A stretch of 64,000 bases of DNA from Lutjanus erythropterus (Eukaryota; Chordata; Actinopteri; Lutjaniformes; Lutjanidae): assembly GCA_020091685.1 (NCBI GenBank), contig CM034595.1, positions 26,769,933-26,833,932 on the forward strand, given 5' to 3'. Under the pieces are notes generated by a model that ran no database searches, was not told the origin of the DNA, and saw only the letters and a program-made list of their open reading frames with translations. A program made the translations under genes and the position numbers. Below are positions 1-27,952 of this stretch, piece by piece. Numbering within the stretch: the first letter of the stretch is position 1; every line of letters begins with the position of its first letter.

Positions 1-58
1 TGCTCACAATAAGATCCAGGCTCAACTATATTTACCTTCCTCCTTGATCCCCTGCCAG

Positions 59-1538
59 GGAGAGGAGAAGCAGCTGTCTGAAAAGTCTCTGCACCCTCCG
101 GCCTCTCCAGCGATGCTCCCTGACCATCTCAAGTGTAACATCCTCAAGGCCCAGATGGAGGCGGCTTTCAGAGTGAGTACCAGTCCTCTGCCTAACCATC
201 CACCGTCCAAACCTTGTGTACTGTGGCCTTTAACTAACAGCGGTGTCCTCCTCTCCACCATGATGAAGAAGGAAACTCCAACAACACCGAGAGTGAAGAA
301 CTCAAATGAGACCATCAATGACAGGCCAGTACCATCAACCTATCTTCACAGATGTTTCTGCACACATCTGTTTGAGACTAACTCTTCATCCTCAAACATC
401 ACTTACAACCTCAAAGCTTATTTCTAGTTCTTGCAGTACATTTTATAATTAATAGTACATCAAGTGCTTAGGACCAAATGATAAAAATAGAAATTCCCAA
501 GCATACACAAATTTGGAACAGCACATCAATAACTATTTAAAACTCTAATTACATTGGGGGATGTGGATATATTCAGAAATGATCAGATATCATAAACTAT
601 AATTCAGTCATTTAATTTCTCAGAAAATTCTAAAATTATGAATAAAAGGGATAAAAAGAGACAATTATTTGGAGCTGTATATAATATTCTTACCAAAGCT
701 GGGAGCAATGAAGAACTGCTACCAGACTATAAAAATGTTTCAAGTCAACTGCTCACTAGATTTTTGAGTTTTGAATCAAACTGTTAAGTTTTGAAATAAA
801 TGAAACAAAGTTTTGCCAACATGTAATCTTTTGTTGAGATAATAAAGTTTTTTTCTTTAGATAACCTTGAAACTTCGAGTATTCAGAAACTACAGGGGGC
901 CCTGCAAAAGTGACATATAAAGTCACATCTTAAATGAGCTAATATTGAAGAAAAAACGTCAGCTAATATTAGCTAAATGTGTGACTATATAAGTCACTTT
1001 TACGGATCCAGTAGCAACATCTTTTAACCAGCTTCAAAATTTGGTTTTCTTTTCAACAAAGTGTAGCATATACCATATTCAAGAACAGGAGAAATGTGAC
1101 ATAAGTTTTGCAGGGTACCAAGCTTGCTCAACCGCTATTGGACCACAGAGAAAAGGGGCAGGACTTCAGGCAAGTCAAGGCAAGTTTATTTATATAGCAC
1201 CATTCAGACACTGAAATATTAACTGTCATTGTCATTGTACAGGAACAATGAAATTACAGATGTGTCATCTTCAAATGGTGCTTATATTCAAACATATTTG
1301 CATATTTAAGAGTCACATGTATTTACAAGGAATAAATGGACAGGAATGAAAGTAATCTTAGTAATAGGAGTTACAGAAAGTACAAAACCTAGCAGTTAGA
1401 ATACAGCTAACAATAAAGATATAATAAAAGACCATAGCAAGTGACAGTACAAAAAATAAGCAAACTTGAGTACAAAAGTACAAAAATAAGCAACTGAGCA
1501 AATGAGCAACTCAGATAGGGTTGAACCATGATATTTGA

Positions 1539-1569
<31 letters not shown>

Positions 1570-4499
1570 AATGACGATTATCACTCAATAAAAAATATAT
1601 AATATAAGATGTAATAAAAAAAAGAGACTAACTCTCTGTATGATGCCTCTGGCCTTCAGGTATCAGAGCTCGTCCCAAGACTCGGCTGCATCCAGTCTGA
1701 CTGCAGACAAGACGCCACATCGGCAAGACCGCACCCCGACGCCATCCAAAGCCAACGCAAGCACCGCCCGCAGAAAACGACTGGTCAGGCAATTCAGCTT
1801 GTGAGTACACATCACCTGTGATTACTGTCGAAGGCCACAGCTCCAACAGGGAAATTGCGCTCTCGAAACAAATTCTCCACAGAGTACTTGAAGCAAAAAC
1901 AGTGCTTTCTCCACTCTTTGAAAATGACATTTCATCCACAACAATCTGCAGGTCGTCTAACTCACTCAGTCTCTCAATTTATTTCTCCTCAGTAACCATG
2001 AAGATGAAGATAATCTCCCAGAAGCACTTGCAGCTATCTCCTCCCAGAGTGCAGGAAAATCAGGATCCACCAGCTCATTGGACAAACAGATACAGCCATC
2101 CATATACCCACAGGTGACACACACAGGCATACATACAGTTTAAAAAGCCATTTGTTTAATGTACTACACTGCACTTATGTGGGATTATTTCAGCCTCTCA
2201 GTATTATCTGTCAGTAAACAGAGGGACGTGTGTGTCTGTGTATACATTCGTGTGTATTCCAGGTGGACAATATGCCAGCACTGGAGCTGGGTAGTCCATG
2301 CTGTCCCTCTCCTTCGCCTTCTCCCCATCTCTCCCCTTCTTACTACCGTAGCTCCATTCCTCACCTGGTCCCTTACCTTGCTGCCCATAACGACAGGTAA
2401 CACACCTCAGTTCAGTCCATGCTCTCTGGGCCACGTTTAAAATGATGTAAAAAATTGAAGTAAGCATTTGCATGCATCCTGGCGGCCTATAGTGGATAAG
2501 AATACCATAACTAGGGCTGCAAGTAGCAATTATTTTCATTACTGATTTTTCTGAAGATAATCTTCAAATCAGCCAATTAATTTTGTATGTAAAATACCTG
2601 TAATAATTCCCCTTTCCCCTTAAGCGATGAAATAATAAAAATAATGATCTTTATTTATAATAATCTTTATTCACAGAGCACTTTTCTAAACCCATGTTAG
2701 TAGTTGCTTCACAAAAGGCAGCAAATTCATGACAAGAAAATCATAAAAACAAATTCCAGACAAACTAATACAACTAGCAAAAATCAGTAAAAACAAATAT
2801 CATGCTTATCAGCTATATCAGCTTAAGATATTCAGTTTATTATCATATATGTTTAAGACAAAGCATGAAATATTACATTTGAGGAGCTGGACACACAAAT
2901 GTTTGGCATTTTTGCATGACTAAAACGATAAATGAGTTATCAAAAATAATTGCCAATTAATCTTCCTCTTTCTCCCCCATTGTTTACTGTCTGTATCTGC
3001 TCTGTCACAGCCAAAGGCAAAATGCCAAATACATATTAAGTAATTTGGTACAATCAGGACTGAACACTGGACAATAGCAATCTTGGTCAATGCATTTCCT
3101 TCTAAATTTATTGTTCTGACATTATTTGAAATAATTTTGGAAACTAAATGTATCTTAACAGATATTAGCCTATGTGTATGCCATGTGACAGTTCTGTGCT
3201 ACAAAGTTAGGTTGTGTTAGTCAAAGTAACTATGTATTTGGCTAAAACAGAGTTTAGAACATAATTGACCTTTCTGACATGTTTTAATACATAAATGTCT
3301 ATTTTTGGCACAAAATGCAGCATGTAACAAAAGTAAAACCAAGCTGTGCACTTAAGCTAGCACTCTAGCTAAACTAGAGAGCAAAAGTAAAACTAAACTG
3401 CACTTCAGCTAGCAGTCTGGCAAGGTGCGGCTAACTGATGAGCTGACCTACAAACTTTTTTCTGTTTATTGTTACTGACAAATCAATTCTGATACTCTAA
3501 CATCTTAGTAAGTGTTTTTGTGGTACAGTAACTAAATGCAATCATAATGGGGAAAAATAAACTGCTAAAAGCTAGCTAGCCTACCTTAGCAGATTAGCAG
3601 TAGCAGCTATCTGGGCATGGTGTGGTTAAGCTACATTTATATCTAATTTAAAGTAGCATGTCTATTTGCACCTGGGTGAGAATAGTTACATAGGAGCTAT
3701 TTGTCTATTTACACCTGCCCCCTTAGTTTAACTGTAAAGAGTGATAGTCTGTAAAGAGGTTGTGGTGGATGAATATGTTAAACACAGCAGTCTCACTGAC
3801 TGTTGAGTTTTTAATTTTTAAACTTATTTGACTTATTATCTTCAGTTTGTTTGTTTTTATTTATTGTTGCCCCCCCCCCCCAGTTTTCAGTCACAATTTG
3901 GTTAGATTTATGTTTTGTTTAAGAAAAGATTGTTTGTCTCTGCAATGGAGATGTATAAATTTAACCACAGTGACTATTTACACCCCAGGTGCAAATAGCA
4001 TTATTGGAAACAGACATATGAGTACTTGTTTCTGCAATGCTAAGCTAATTATACCGAGGTAAAAATAGCCACATTGGCTAGTCCACCCTGGGTGTAAATT
4101 TCATTGCTGGCTTGGCTACAGACAGATGGGTACTAATAACAACTGTTGTTATTAAAATAGCTCATTAGCTGAAATGGATAAGAAAGCTTAAGAAGTAATA
4201 AACGCATTTTGTTTGTATGCCCTTTAAACTGCCAAAATAAAAAGAGCAGTACCCCAATTTGAGGATTTATGTACAGTCTTTGACAATGATTAATAATAAG
4301 TGTTTTTATGCTGCACTTTTGGCTGTATCTTTCTTGAAAAGGGGTCACATAAAGAAAAATGAACTGAAAACAGGCACAGTGATGCAGACTTTAACCTTCT
4401 TATGACACATGGCTTTTATCTTTCTGTGTTTGTAGTGGAGAGGAAATGAGGCTGGACAGAGAGAAGATACTAAGAGCTCTCCTGATGACGGAGCTGTGA
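59..4499 (+). CDS. 3' exons of an unrecognised gene with a PDZ-ligand-like C-terminus (partial)
   Basis: Six spliced exons fit one frame: 59-172, 269-328 (least certain), 1667-1800, 1993-2113, 2263-2396 and 4436-4499. Donors such as 173 GTGAGT, 1801 GTGAGT and 2397 GTAA match acceptors in phase. The encoded tail is about 210 residues. It includes LKCNILKAQMEAAFR, a basic block ARRKRLVRQFSF (a possible phosphorylation or localisation site), a Ser/Pro-rich stretch PSPSPSPHLSPSYY, and a terminal helix-like DREKILRALLMTEL. The final TEL fits a class I PDZ ligand (S/T-x-hydrophobic). No catalytic domain is visible and the gene begins left of the window. The composition suggests a disordered regulatory or scaffold tail. 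I do not recognise the family and offer no function. Exon 2 and the left edge of exon 3 (1660 or 1667) are the weakest calls. The gene converges on ESRP1. Confidence 0.6.
1171..1215. repeat. short dispersed repeat head
   Basis: CAAGGCAAGTTTATTTATAT followed by AGCACCATTCA is a widely dispersed fish repeat core. Class unassigned. Confidence 0.45.
2511..2590. repeat. 'GGGCTGCAA..' dispersed repeat, fragment
   Basis: CTAGGGCTGCAAGTAGCAAT then TATTTTCATTACTGATTTTTC is the reverse-orientation end of the repeat at 24546-24886. It lies in the last intron of the left-hand gene. Confidence 0.5.
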
Positions 4500-4881
4500 G
4501 ACCTTGACCCTTGACCTCTGTGACATCACCACCAGGGGCAGCAGACGCTGCATTAAGTGAGGGATGTGGAAGCAGAAGACCCTGGAGAGTCTTTGGCTGG
4601 AATCAGCATTTGTATATGTGCACAATAGTCTACATTCAGCAGCTATAAATATATATTTGCATAAAGGCAATTGTTATATTTGCTTAATTGTTCTTTTAGA
4701 AGGACGGTTCTTTATATTCATCAAACTGAAACTGTTAAAACAGTAAGTGAGACAAAATGGACTCACTGACTGACACACACACACATAACAGACAAGCTAC
4801 AGATGTGACTGGTGCTGCCTGCATGATAAATATGTTACATGTTGAAATATTTATCTGATTTGCTTTGGGGGTTATGTTTAA

Positions 4882-5473
4882 AGGTATAGGTCACCCTAAA
4901 ATCACAAATACATATTTTTCCTCTGGTCTGTAGTGCTGTTTATCTGTGTAGATTGTTTTGGTGCGAGCTGCAGCGTTTTGGAGATATCAGCCTTAGAGAT
5001 GTCTGCCTTCTCTGGGATACAATGGGACTAAATGGCACTCAGCTTGTGGTGCTCAAAGACACCGGACACTGGTTTTGAAAAATTCAACACCAGTGTCTCT
5101 CTCCAGAAATCATAACTCAGTTACTCAAAATAATTCACGAACCATGTTGTGAGCAGTTTCATGTAGGAACTACTTTCTTTCTAGTAGTTACAGTAGATTC
5201 TAGTGTAGGAAAAAAGTAGTTCCTACATAAAACTGCTGTGGATTATCTTGAATAACTGGGTTCTGGAAAGAGACTTTGCTGTTGAATTTTTTAAATGTAT
5301 TCTCTTGGCGCTTTGAGTATCGCAAGCCGAGTGTCATTTAGTTAAATTATTTTCAGGAGAGGGCAGACATCTTTACTGCTGATAGCCCCAAAACTTGGCA
5401 ACTCACACCAAAACAATCTAGTTTGAGGTAGAAGGAAAAATACGCATTTTTGATTTTGGGGTGAACTGTCCCT
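4882..5473. mobile_element. TTAA-flanked foldback MITE
   Basis: TTAA at 4878-4881 and at 5474-5477 flank a roughly 590-bp palindrome. The left end reads AGGTATAGGTCACCC and the reverse complement of the right end reads AGGGACAGTTCACCCC. The arms pair through the interior: the 'AACTACTTTCTTTCTAGTAG' side is mirrored by 'AAAAAAGTAGTTCCTACAT' near 5215. TTAA duplications are typical of piggyBac- and Kolobok-type transposases, so this is probably a non-autonomous derivative. It has no coding capacity. Confidence 0.75.
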
Positions 5474-6149
5474 TTAAGTTTTATGTGATTTCATCAACAC
5501 TGTGTCCTTGTTGATGCCTAAACTGTGTATCAGACTGCGACTGTTGAAACATTTATTTCTACACTTTAAAATCGACAGGCTGAAGTGAAAGTCAATTCAC
5601 TTTCAAGTCAGTTTGTTCAAATTGTAAATAGACAGTGTAAATTAATTAATATGCTGACAACAGAGCAGCCATTGTAAATGCTTATAACATTATTTATATG
5701 TCGGTTATCCATTTTTACTCGCCAAAACATTTGCAGCATTTCAGAGTAAATAAACTTCCTGAACAGAGTGAATTGAAAGTGAATTCTGACTCGGTGTAGC
5801 AGACACTGGATTGTACTGCGAGACTGGTGCAGCTGCAGTCTCAATCTTTCCACTAGAAGGAGACAAACCTGCAGTCACAGCTCCTGAGGCAGCTGAACAC
5901 ACTGATGACTGTTGTCATGAGGAGCACATCACGGATCACTTTGCAATTTTGTACATCTAGTTTGAGTTTTCATCACTGGTCAAATGCAAAACAGATCTCA
6001 GAGGTTACATTCTTGTTTCAGCGTAACGCTGCTGCTTAACAACTTTTATTTCAGTCCTTGTTTTTGTCACAACCACATCTGAGGCAGCGTGTGACAAGCT
6101 GCTGTACTGTATGTGTTGACTGTGTTGTTCCTGCCCTCGGTTGGATCTT

Positions 6150-6155
6150 AATAAA
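6150..6155 (+). terminator. candidate polyadenylation signal for the left-hand gene
   Basis: An AATAAA hexamer lies about 1.65 kb after the stop at 4499 and is followed by a GT-rich stretch. It would give a long 3'UTR containing the inverted-repeat element at 4882-5473. Other sites are possible. Confidence 0.25.
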
Positions 6156-7202
6156 GGCCACATCATCGGTTTGACAACTTTGTAAGCAGCATCTCTGGTC
6201 TGTGCACTGACATGGGAATGTGGATGAGCCTCGCCCTGAGGTGCGTGCCTGTGTGGTAAGTGTGTACGCAGGCCTCACCCACCCTGTGAGGGAATGTTGT
6301 TATAAAGAATATTGCTGATTTATCTGCCTCTACACACCTATCTATCAGGTACAGCACACTGAGTCAGCCTGTAATTGCTCCTCTGTTCAGTCCTCCAGTG
6401 AATCATTTAGCGTCAGATTGATCATCTTCATGGCAAGGTGCAGCTGTATGAGTTGAGGAATGTGCTGCAAATGTCTGTATCTCAAAGCAATAATGTGGAG
6501 CTTGACAAAAATAATTATGTGGGCGAGACAATAAACAAAACAAGTAGGACGAGCTCTGCTTTAAATGTTTATATGTGAAAAGAGACTGTATTAAAATTAT
6601 TGGGGTCGGGGGGGCTGAACCTTCATTTTATTTTATCTTATTTCAAACATTTTTTAATAAAATAAAACAAAATAACTGATCTTATTCAACAGTTTTTCCA
6701 ATAAGCAGCATAAAGTAACATTACATATCTGAAATGGAGGATCAGTCTTTCTGAGTTATGACAACTTCTAATCAAATTATATTCAACCAACAAATTACAT
6801 GAAGTTAAGAGAATAAGCTGCTCCTGTACAGTCAAAGGTATTTTTAATTACCTCTTACTTAATAAGTTACTTATTGCGCCTTTAAGTTGATAACTCAGAA
6901 AATTAAGTTGTTTCAACTAGTTTTACCAGATTATTTAAAAGGTTTTAAGTTGGCAACCTTGTAAAAAATTACATTTCTCCACATGTTGTCAAGTAGCTTT
7001 TTGTCTTTTCAGTTTTTTCTCATGTAACTTTTAAGAAATTAGCCCATAAAACAACAAAGTTGTTGGAAAATTAACTTTTATATTTTAAATTGCAGTTGCG
7101 CATTTGAACATATGATGAAAAAACAACACAAATTATAAATAAACAATCAGGCCACAGAAAAAGTGATGAAATTTTAAGTATTCTGCTAGTCCTGCTGAAG
7201 AC

Positions 7203-7260
7203 TGTCTACAACCCACTCAAGGACCCCTTGCTGGTTCCTGGACCCCAGTTTGAAAACTAC
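7203..7260. repeat. short dispersed repeat related to 51281-51326
   Basis: The block containing AAGGACCCC..GGACCC..GTTTGAAAA is shared, with divergence, with 51281-51326. It resembles the end of hAT-type MITEs in fish ('...TTTGAAAATCACTG'). The family is not assigned. Confidence 0.4.
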
Positions 7261-8126
7261 ACAGATTTGACTGTTGTCCTCTGCATATGAAAAAACACAC
7301 CTTTATCTTCCATGGTGTGTATTTTGGTGCGAAGAAAACAATGAGATATAAATCAGGAGCATTAAATAAATAAATTGTACTACACTCCCTCCACCAAAAA
7401 GATAAGCCTCCACCTCCCCATAATAATTTTCAGTCCCTTACATCTTTGAATGTACTTAATCAAAGATAAAACCACTCACTTTGATTTATTTTAACTTTTG
7501 AGATCAATAATACACTCAAGATTCTTATATATAAAAATCTTATTTAAAACCAAACAAGCATTGTAAACTGGACTAGAATATTTTCACTACGCTTTTCCCA
7601 CAACAGATAACATATTTTCTCCTGCTAAACTCTGCCAACAAAATTATAAAAGTTAAAGAGGAAGAAAATATTTTGGCTTTGTTGCATAGATACTAATGTT
7701 GTTGCTGTGCTGGTTTAGACAGTGTTTTCTGTGAGTGGGAGAATGAGTGAGTGTGTTTAAAAGGGATCAAGTTGGGTGGGGTGCACAAGATTGTATTACA
7801 CAATGCGAAATCTGCCCTGAGGGGGTCTGACATGGTTTTGTGTGCCTTCCTCCTCTCTTCCCCCTTCCTGCACTCTCTATTCTTCACTTTTCCACTCTGT
7901 TCAAAAAAAAAGGGCCATCCTCTCAGATAATGTGTTTAGTGTGTCCGAGTGACAATAGTTTCTTTGCCATAGTAGCATGTGTGTGTGTGGGAAATGCAGA
8001 GGTAATCACGGAGGACAGTGTGAGGGAGTTCCCACAGTTTCGCCTCCAGCCACATTCTGTCATTAGACAGCTCCACCTGTGTGCACTTCATACACCCTCC
8101 CAAAGTACAGAGTGGCACAATAAGTA

Positions 8127-8480
8127 CTAAGGCTGTCAAAAGTGTTGATACTTCAATACTTTTCAACACGTGTTTAAAGCAACACTAATTCTGTTAATTA
8201 CAGTGTCAAAAGTGCTGAAGCTATTAAAAAATGTGCTTATTCAGTCACTTCAGTCTTTATTTTCCTGCCTGAAATTTGGCTTGCAGCAAAATCAGACAAT
8301 ATTCAGTGACTTTTTCTGTACCAGCACTGTGTGCGGGTCATTAATTTAAAAAAGAGAAAAATATCCTATTTTGTGTGCCTTGGACTCTTTGTTTTTGCTC
8401 TGGTACTGAAAGAAATATATAATTTTTATACAAGTATTGTATCAAATTTTAAAACTCTGGCATTGTGACAACTCAAAAGG
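8127..8480. mobile_element. MITE-like inverted-repeat element
   Basis: The left end AAGGCTGTCAAAAGTG is roughly mirrored by a right end containing ATTGTGACAACTC. This matches a widespread teleost miniature transposon that begins GGCTGTCAAAAGT. No ORF is present and the boundaries are approximate. Confidence 0.5.
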
Positions 8481-8797
8481 CAGTGACACATTCAGAAATC
8501 AAAAAGGGAAATCAAAGAGCTGAAAACCGGCAGACTTCACATGTTATATTTATTGTTTGTTTTTTTCTCAGCAGGACATCCTGAGCTGGAAATCCTACTA
8601 TATATGTGTGTTACAGCAAAATGGAGCCCAGAGAGCAACTGTGCGTGGCAAAAATAGCAATTAAATTCACAAGAGGCATGTCAGAGGTGTCCTTCATTAT
8701 TTCCTTTCCTTCTCAGCTTTCCATCTACTCTACATGTTATTCGTGAAAAAGAGAAATATTGAAGGGATTTCTGCAGGGAGACCTGTTAACTCCACTT

Positions 8798-9608
8798 GGA
8801 CTGTATTATAGAAACTTCTTGAGGACCTTCTTAGGACCTAATAAATGAAAAAAATGTCCCTATCCTCCCTGAAGACAGAAAATCTGTATAACATAAGCAC
8901 CCTAACTTTCCAAAACCTGATATAAACTCTCCTAACTTTAGGATAACTGTTAGCTGTCCTAACTTTCAGTTTTCCACCTGTAGTAATGGCTAATTTACTA
9001 GCTAGCTAATGGTGGTGTTTGCTGGCAGTAACTATAGTGTTAGCTAACACTATCTAACCTTAGTGTTCACTAACAGTAGCTAACTAACAGTAATGTTCGC
9101 TAATAGTATCTAACGGTAGTGTTCGATAACAGTAGCTAACTGTAGCATTAGCTAACAATAGCTAACGGTAGTGTTTGCTTACAGCACTGGTAGCTAATGG
9201 TAACTAAAGGCAGTGTTAGCTAATTTGTTTAACCTATATGGCTGCTCTTTTATTGCTTTTACACAACAGACGCCGGATACAGCAGAGACTGTCTGCTGTT
9301 TTAGCCCACTCTATTTCTTATCTCCGCATTTTAGCCAAATTTACCAAAAAGAACACCTTTGGATTTCTGTACAGATGTTACCAAAACCCCTTGTTTTCTT
9401 GTTCATTTTTTGTATCCATCAATGATGAAAAAAAAAAAACTGTTACCAAATTTGTTTAGCTCGGCAAGATGAGAAAAGTAGCATCGGTGGCTATGTAGCA
9501 GACATAAAAAAGATAAGATTTCTAAGGTTAGATAGGATTTCTGTCATACCCAAAAACCTTATCCTTCCTAAAGCGTGTCTTAAGATAAGAAGTTTCTGTA
9601 ATGCAGCC
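8798..9608. mobile_element. inverted-repeat element enclosing a minisatellite
   Basis: The left arm TGTATTATAGAAACTTCTT near 8800 pairs with the reverse complement of the right arm, TGCATTACAGAAACTTCTTA, near 9600. A degenerate tandem array lies between the arms (8994-9225). It is probably a MITE, with class unassigned. Confidence 0.5.
8994..9225. repeat. degenerate GCTAGCTAAC-type minisatellite
   Basis: About nine imperfect copies of a roughly 25-bp unit resembling GTGTTAGCTAACAGTAGCTA. The units have diverged in both base content and spacing. The array sits inside the inverted-repeat element at 8798-9608. Confidence 0.75.
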
Positions 9609-10495
9609 CCTGCATTTCCCGACATCAGTGTAGATGGTGGAGAGAAGACAAGGAAAGTGTGATGGACTGATTAATCTTCTAAAATACAAAATAAATCCTC
9701 TGACTCCTGAGGTTCACGCAGTAAGCTGAGAGCTTGTGACACGAGTCCTCTTGAAGAATGCAACCCTGTGGTTAGGTTACAGAGAACTGGGACTGTCTTC
9801 TGTTTGTGAGTCCAAAACAAAAGGCAAGACAACATTGGCATTACACAACACGGAAACGGGGGCTTTAGTGTGAGATGTCACATTTGTGTAAGTGAAGCCT
9901 GATGCATGGATCAGACTATTTGACAAGCTCACAGTGTAACATATACAGTATGTCATCATTCAAAGATACTGCTATAATATTCATTAGTAGTCTTATTGAT
10001 TAGCAGTGCATTGATATTTGGCATTATGTAAACATCTTAAAGTTTTACTACTAACTTCTTCATGCACTAAAGCTTCCAATACAATCACTGTATCAGTATC
10101 AAATGTATAGAAACACATAAAATGCATTGCATAAACAGATTAACAACACAGCCATGCATAATACTCATTTTCATCTCTTTCACACTACAACACACTCACA
10201 CACACTTTCACTCTTCACAGAGAAGCTTAAGGAAAGGATTTATCTCTACTAAGTCATATCATAGTGATTATATCAGAACATGTTAAAAAAATCTCTATAA
10301 AGCTTTTAAAATACACACTGTGCAATATATGACAAAACTGCTATTTTTGGCTAAGGCCACAATGATTTTGGTATAAAATACATTAATTTCTGTTCTTATA
10401 GATATAAATAACACATCTAAAAGACTATTTTTAAAAACCTAACAATGCATTACAAGTCTTTCAAATTGTCACATGACCTTTGTATACTTGGGACC

Positions 10496-26670
<16,175 letters not shown>

Positions 26671-27952
26671 CTGAACACAAACACGGCCAAAAGCAAAACT
26701 AATCTAATACTACACAGAAGTTAGAGGACAGTAACTGAGGCGAGGAGACACACACGCGGGGGGCCGACGAGTACAAACACCTTTACTCTGACACCTGAGC
26801 GTAAAGGTGAGCTCCGTAAATCCAAGTTTCGTCGCCTGTGTGAGGTTTTACGTGAGTCCTCCCGCAGTCACCATCGTGGAGTAATGGCTGAACGTTCCCC
26901 GTTTTTGTAGTGCATCTACCTGTGTGACCACGTGACTCTCTACCTGCCCCCTCCCTCCCTCCCTCAGGTGGTTCACAGATTAGGACGTGGCAGACCATGG
27001 AGGAGACAAATATCTGCACTATTGTTATACTATGCATAATGATTTTTAGTATTTAAGTATTCGGAGTATTGTTTTGTGTAATAATTTGCAGGTATGGAGA
27101 ATAAAAAACTTACCTGTCACCTAAGTTTAACAGTCAGCGCACAAAAATAAAAATGTTTACCCGTTAACTCCACAATAATTCAATTATTTGCCATGAGCTT
27201 CTTTTCATTTTAAACAAATCTATTTTTTGCCAGTTCGGCTTTATTGGATAGAGATACTAGAGAGCGACAGGAAAATGTATCAGTTCTATGTTAAATACAT
27301 TTAGAAATGAAAATAAATAATAAATAATATTGAAAGTTCAAGTTCAATTATTTTGTTTTGTTTTGTCTTGGCTCTGTAAAAGGAAAAAAAGAGCCTAGAG
27401 TGTGCCACTGGAATAATAAAATTTTTAACAATATTTCATTTCAATTAATAAAATAATTGATGCATTGATCACTATGGTTTTCCTTTAGCAACAACAATTA
27501 GAACAGTAATAAGATCTGAGATAAGATGAGATAGAACTTTATTAATCCCAAAGGAAATTGTGCCAGAGATTGCTCAAAAATTACAGTAACATAAGAATAA
27601 ACAAAAATAAATACAGTAAAAAATAAAAGCGTAAATGGAGTAAATGCAAAAAAACAAAAAAAACAATGGCTAACATAATATCAATAAAAGTAGGATAAGT
27701 AAAAAGGTAAACTGAAATAATAATACATTAAAAAAATAATAAATAATAAAAATCTAAATGCTCAGATCAAATAAAAATGTTTTTTTTCTTTGTCTTTAGA
27801 ACAATAACAATATGTTTCTTATGTACAATTGTTTGCTTGTTTACGTTTAAGTCAGAGCGTTCACGCTGCCTCTCCGCTGCTGAGGATCATGCACCGGAAA
27901 TACTCACCATGAACCCGGAAGTTGACCCCTGACCGAGGGACAGTAGAAAGCG
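26671..27952. promoter_or_regulatory. shared upstream region between divergent esrp1 and virma
   Basis: The two start codons lie 1,282 bp apart and point outward, so both promoters fall here. The virma side has two ETS/GABPA-like sites, ACCGGAAAT (27893) and CCCGGAAGTTG (27914), 30-60 bp before its ATG, typical of a TATA-less housekeeping promoter. No TATA box is obvious on the esrp1 side. The middle (27.1-27.8 kb) is AT-rich and contains a short dispersed repeat at 27530-27590. Confidence 0.55.
27530..27590. repeat. short 'ACTTTATTAATCCC' dispersed repeat
   Basis: AGAACTTTATTAATCCCAAA followed by GGAAATTGTG is a very common teleost repeat core, recalled as the end of a retroposon- or transposon-derived family. 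Too short to classify. Confidence 0.45.

Larger units (their letters stand above)
4500..10495. other. intergenic or 3'UTR region, repeat-bearing, no coding evidence
   Basis: The stretch between the converging left-hand gene and ESRP1 holds no convincing exon. ORFs are short and lack splice context. It contains the TTAA-flanked palindrome at 4882-5473, the elements at 8127-8480 and 8798-9608, and a short hAT-like fragment at 7203-7260. The remainder, about 5.5-7.1 kb and 9.6-10.49 kb, is AT-rich with nothing I can name. Confidence 0.6.
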
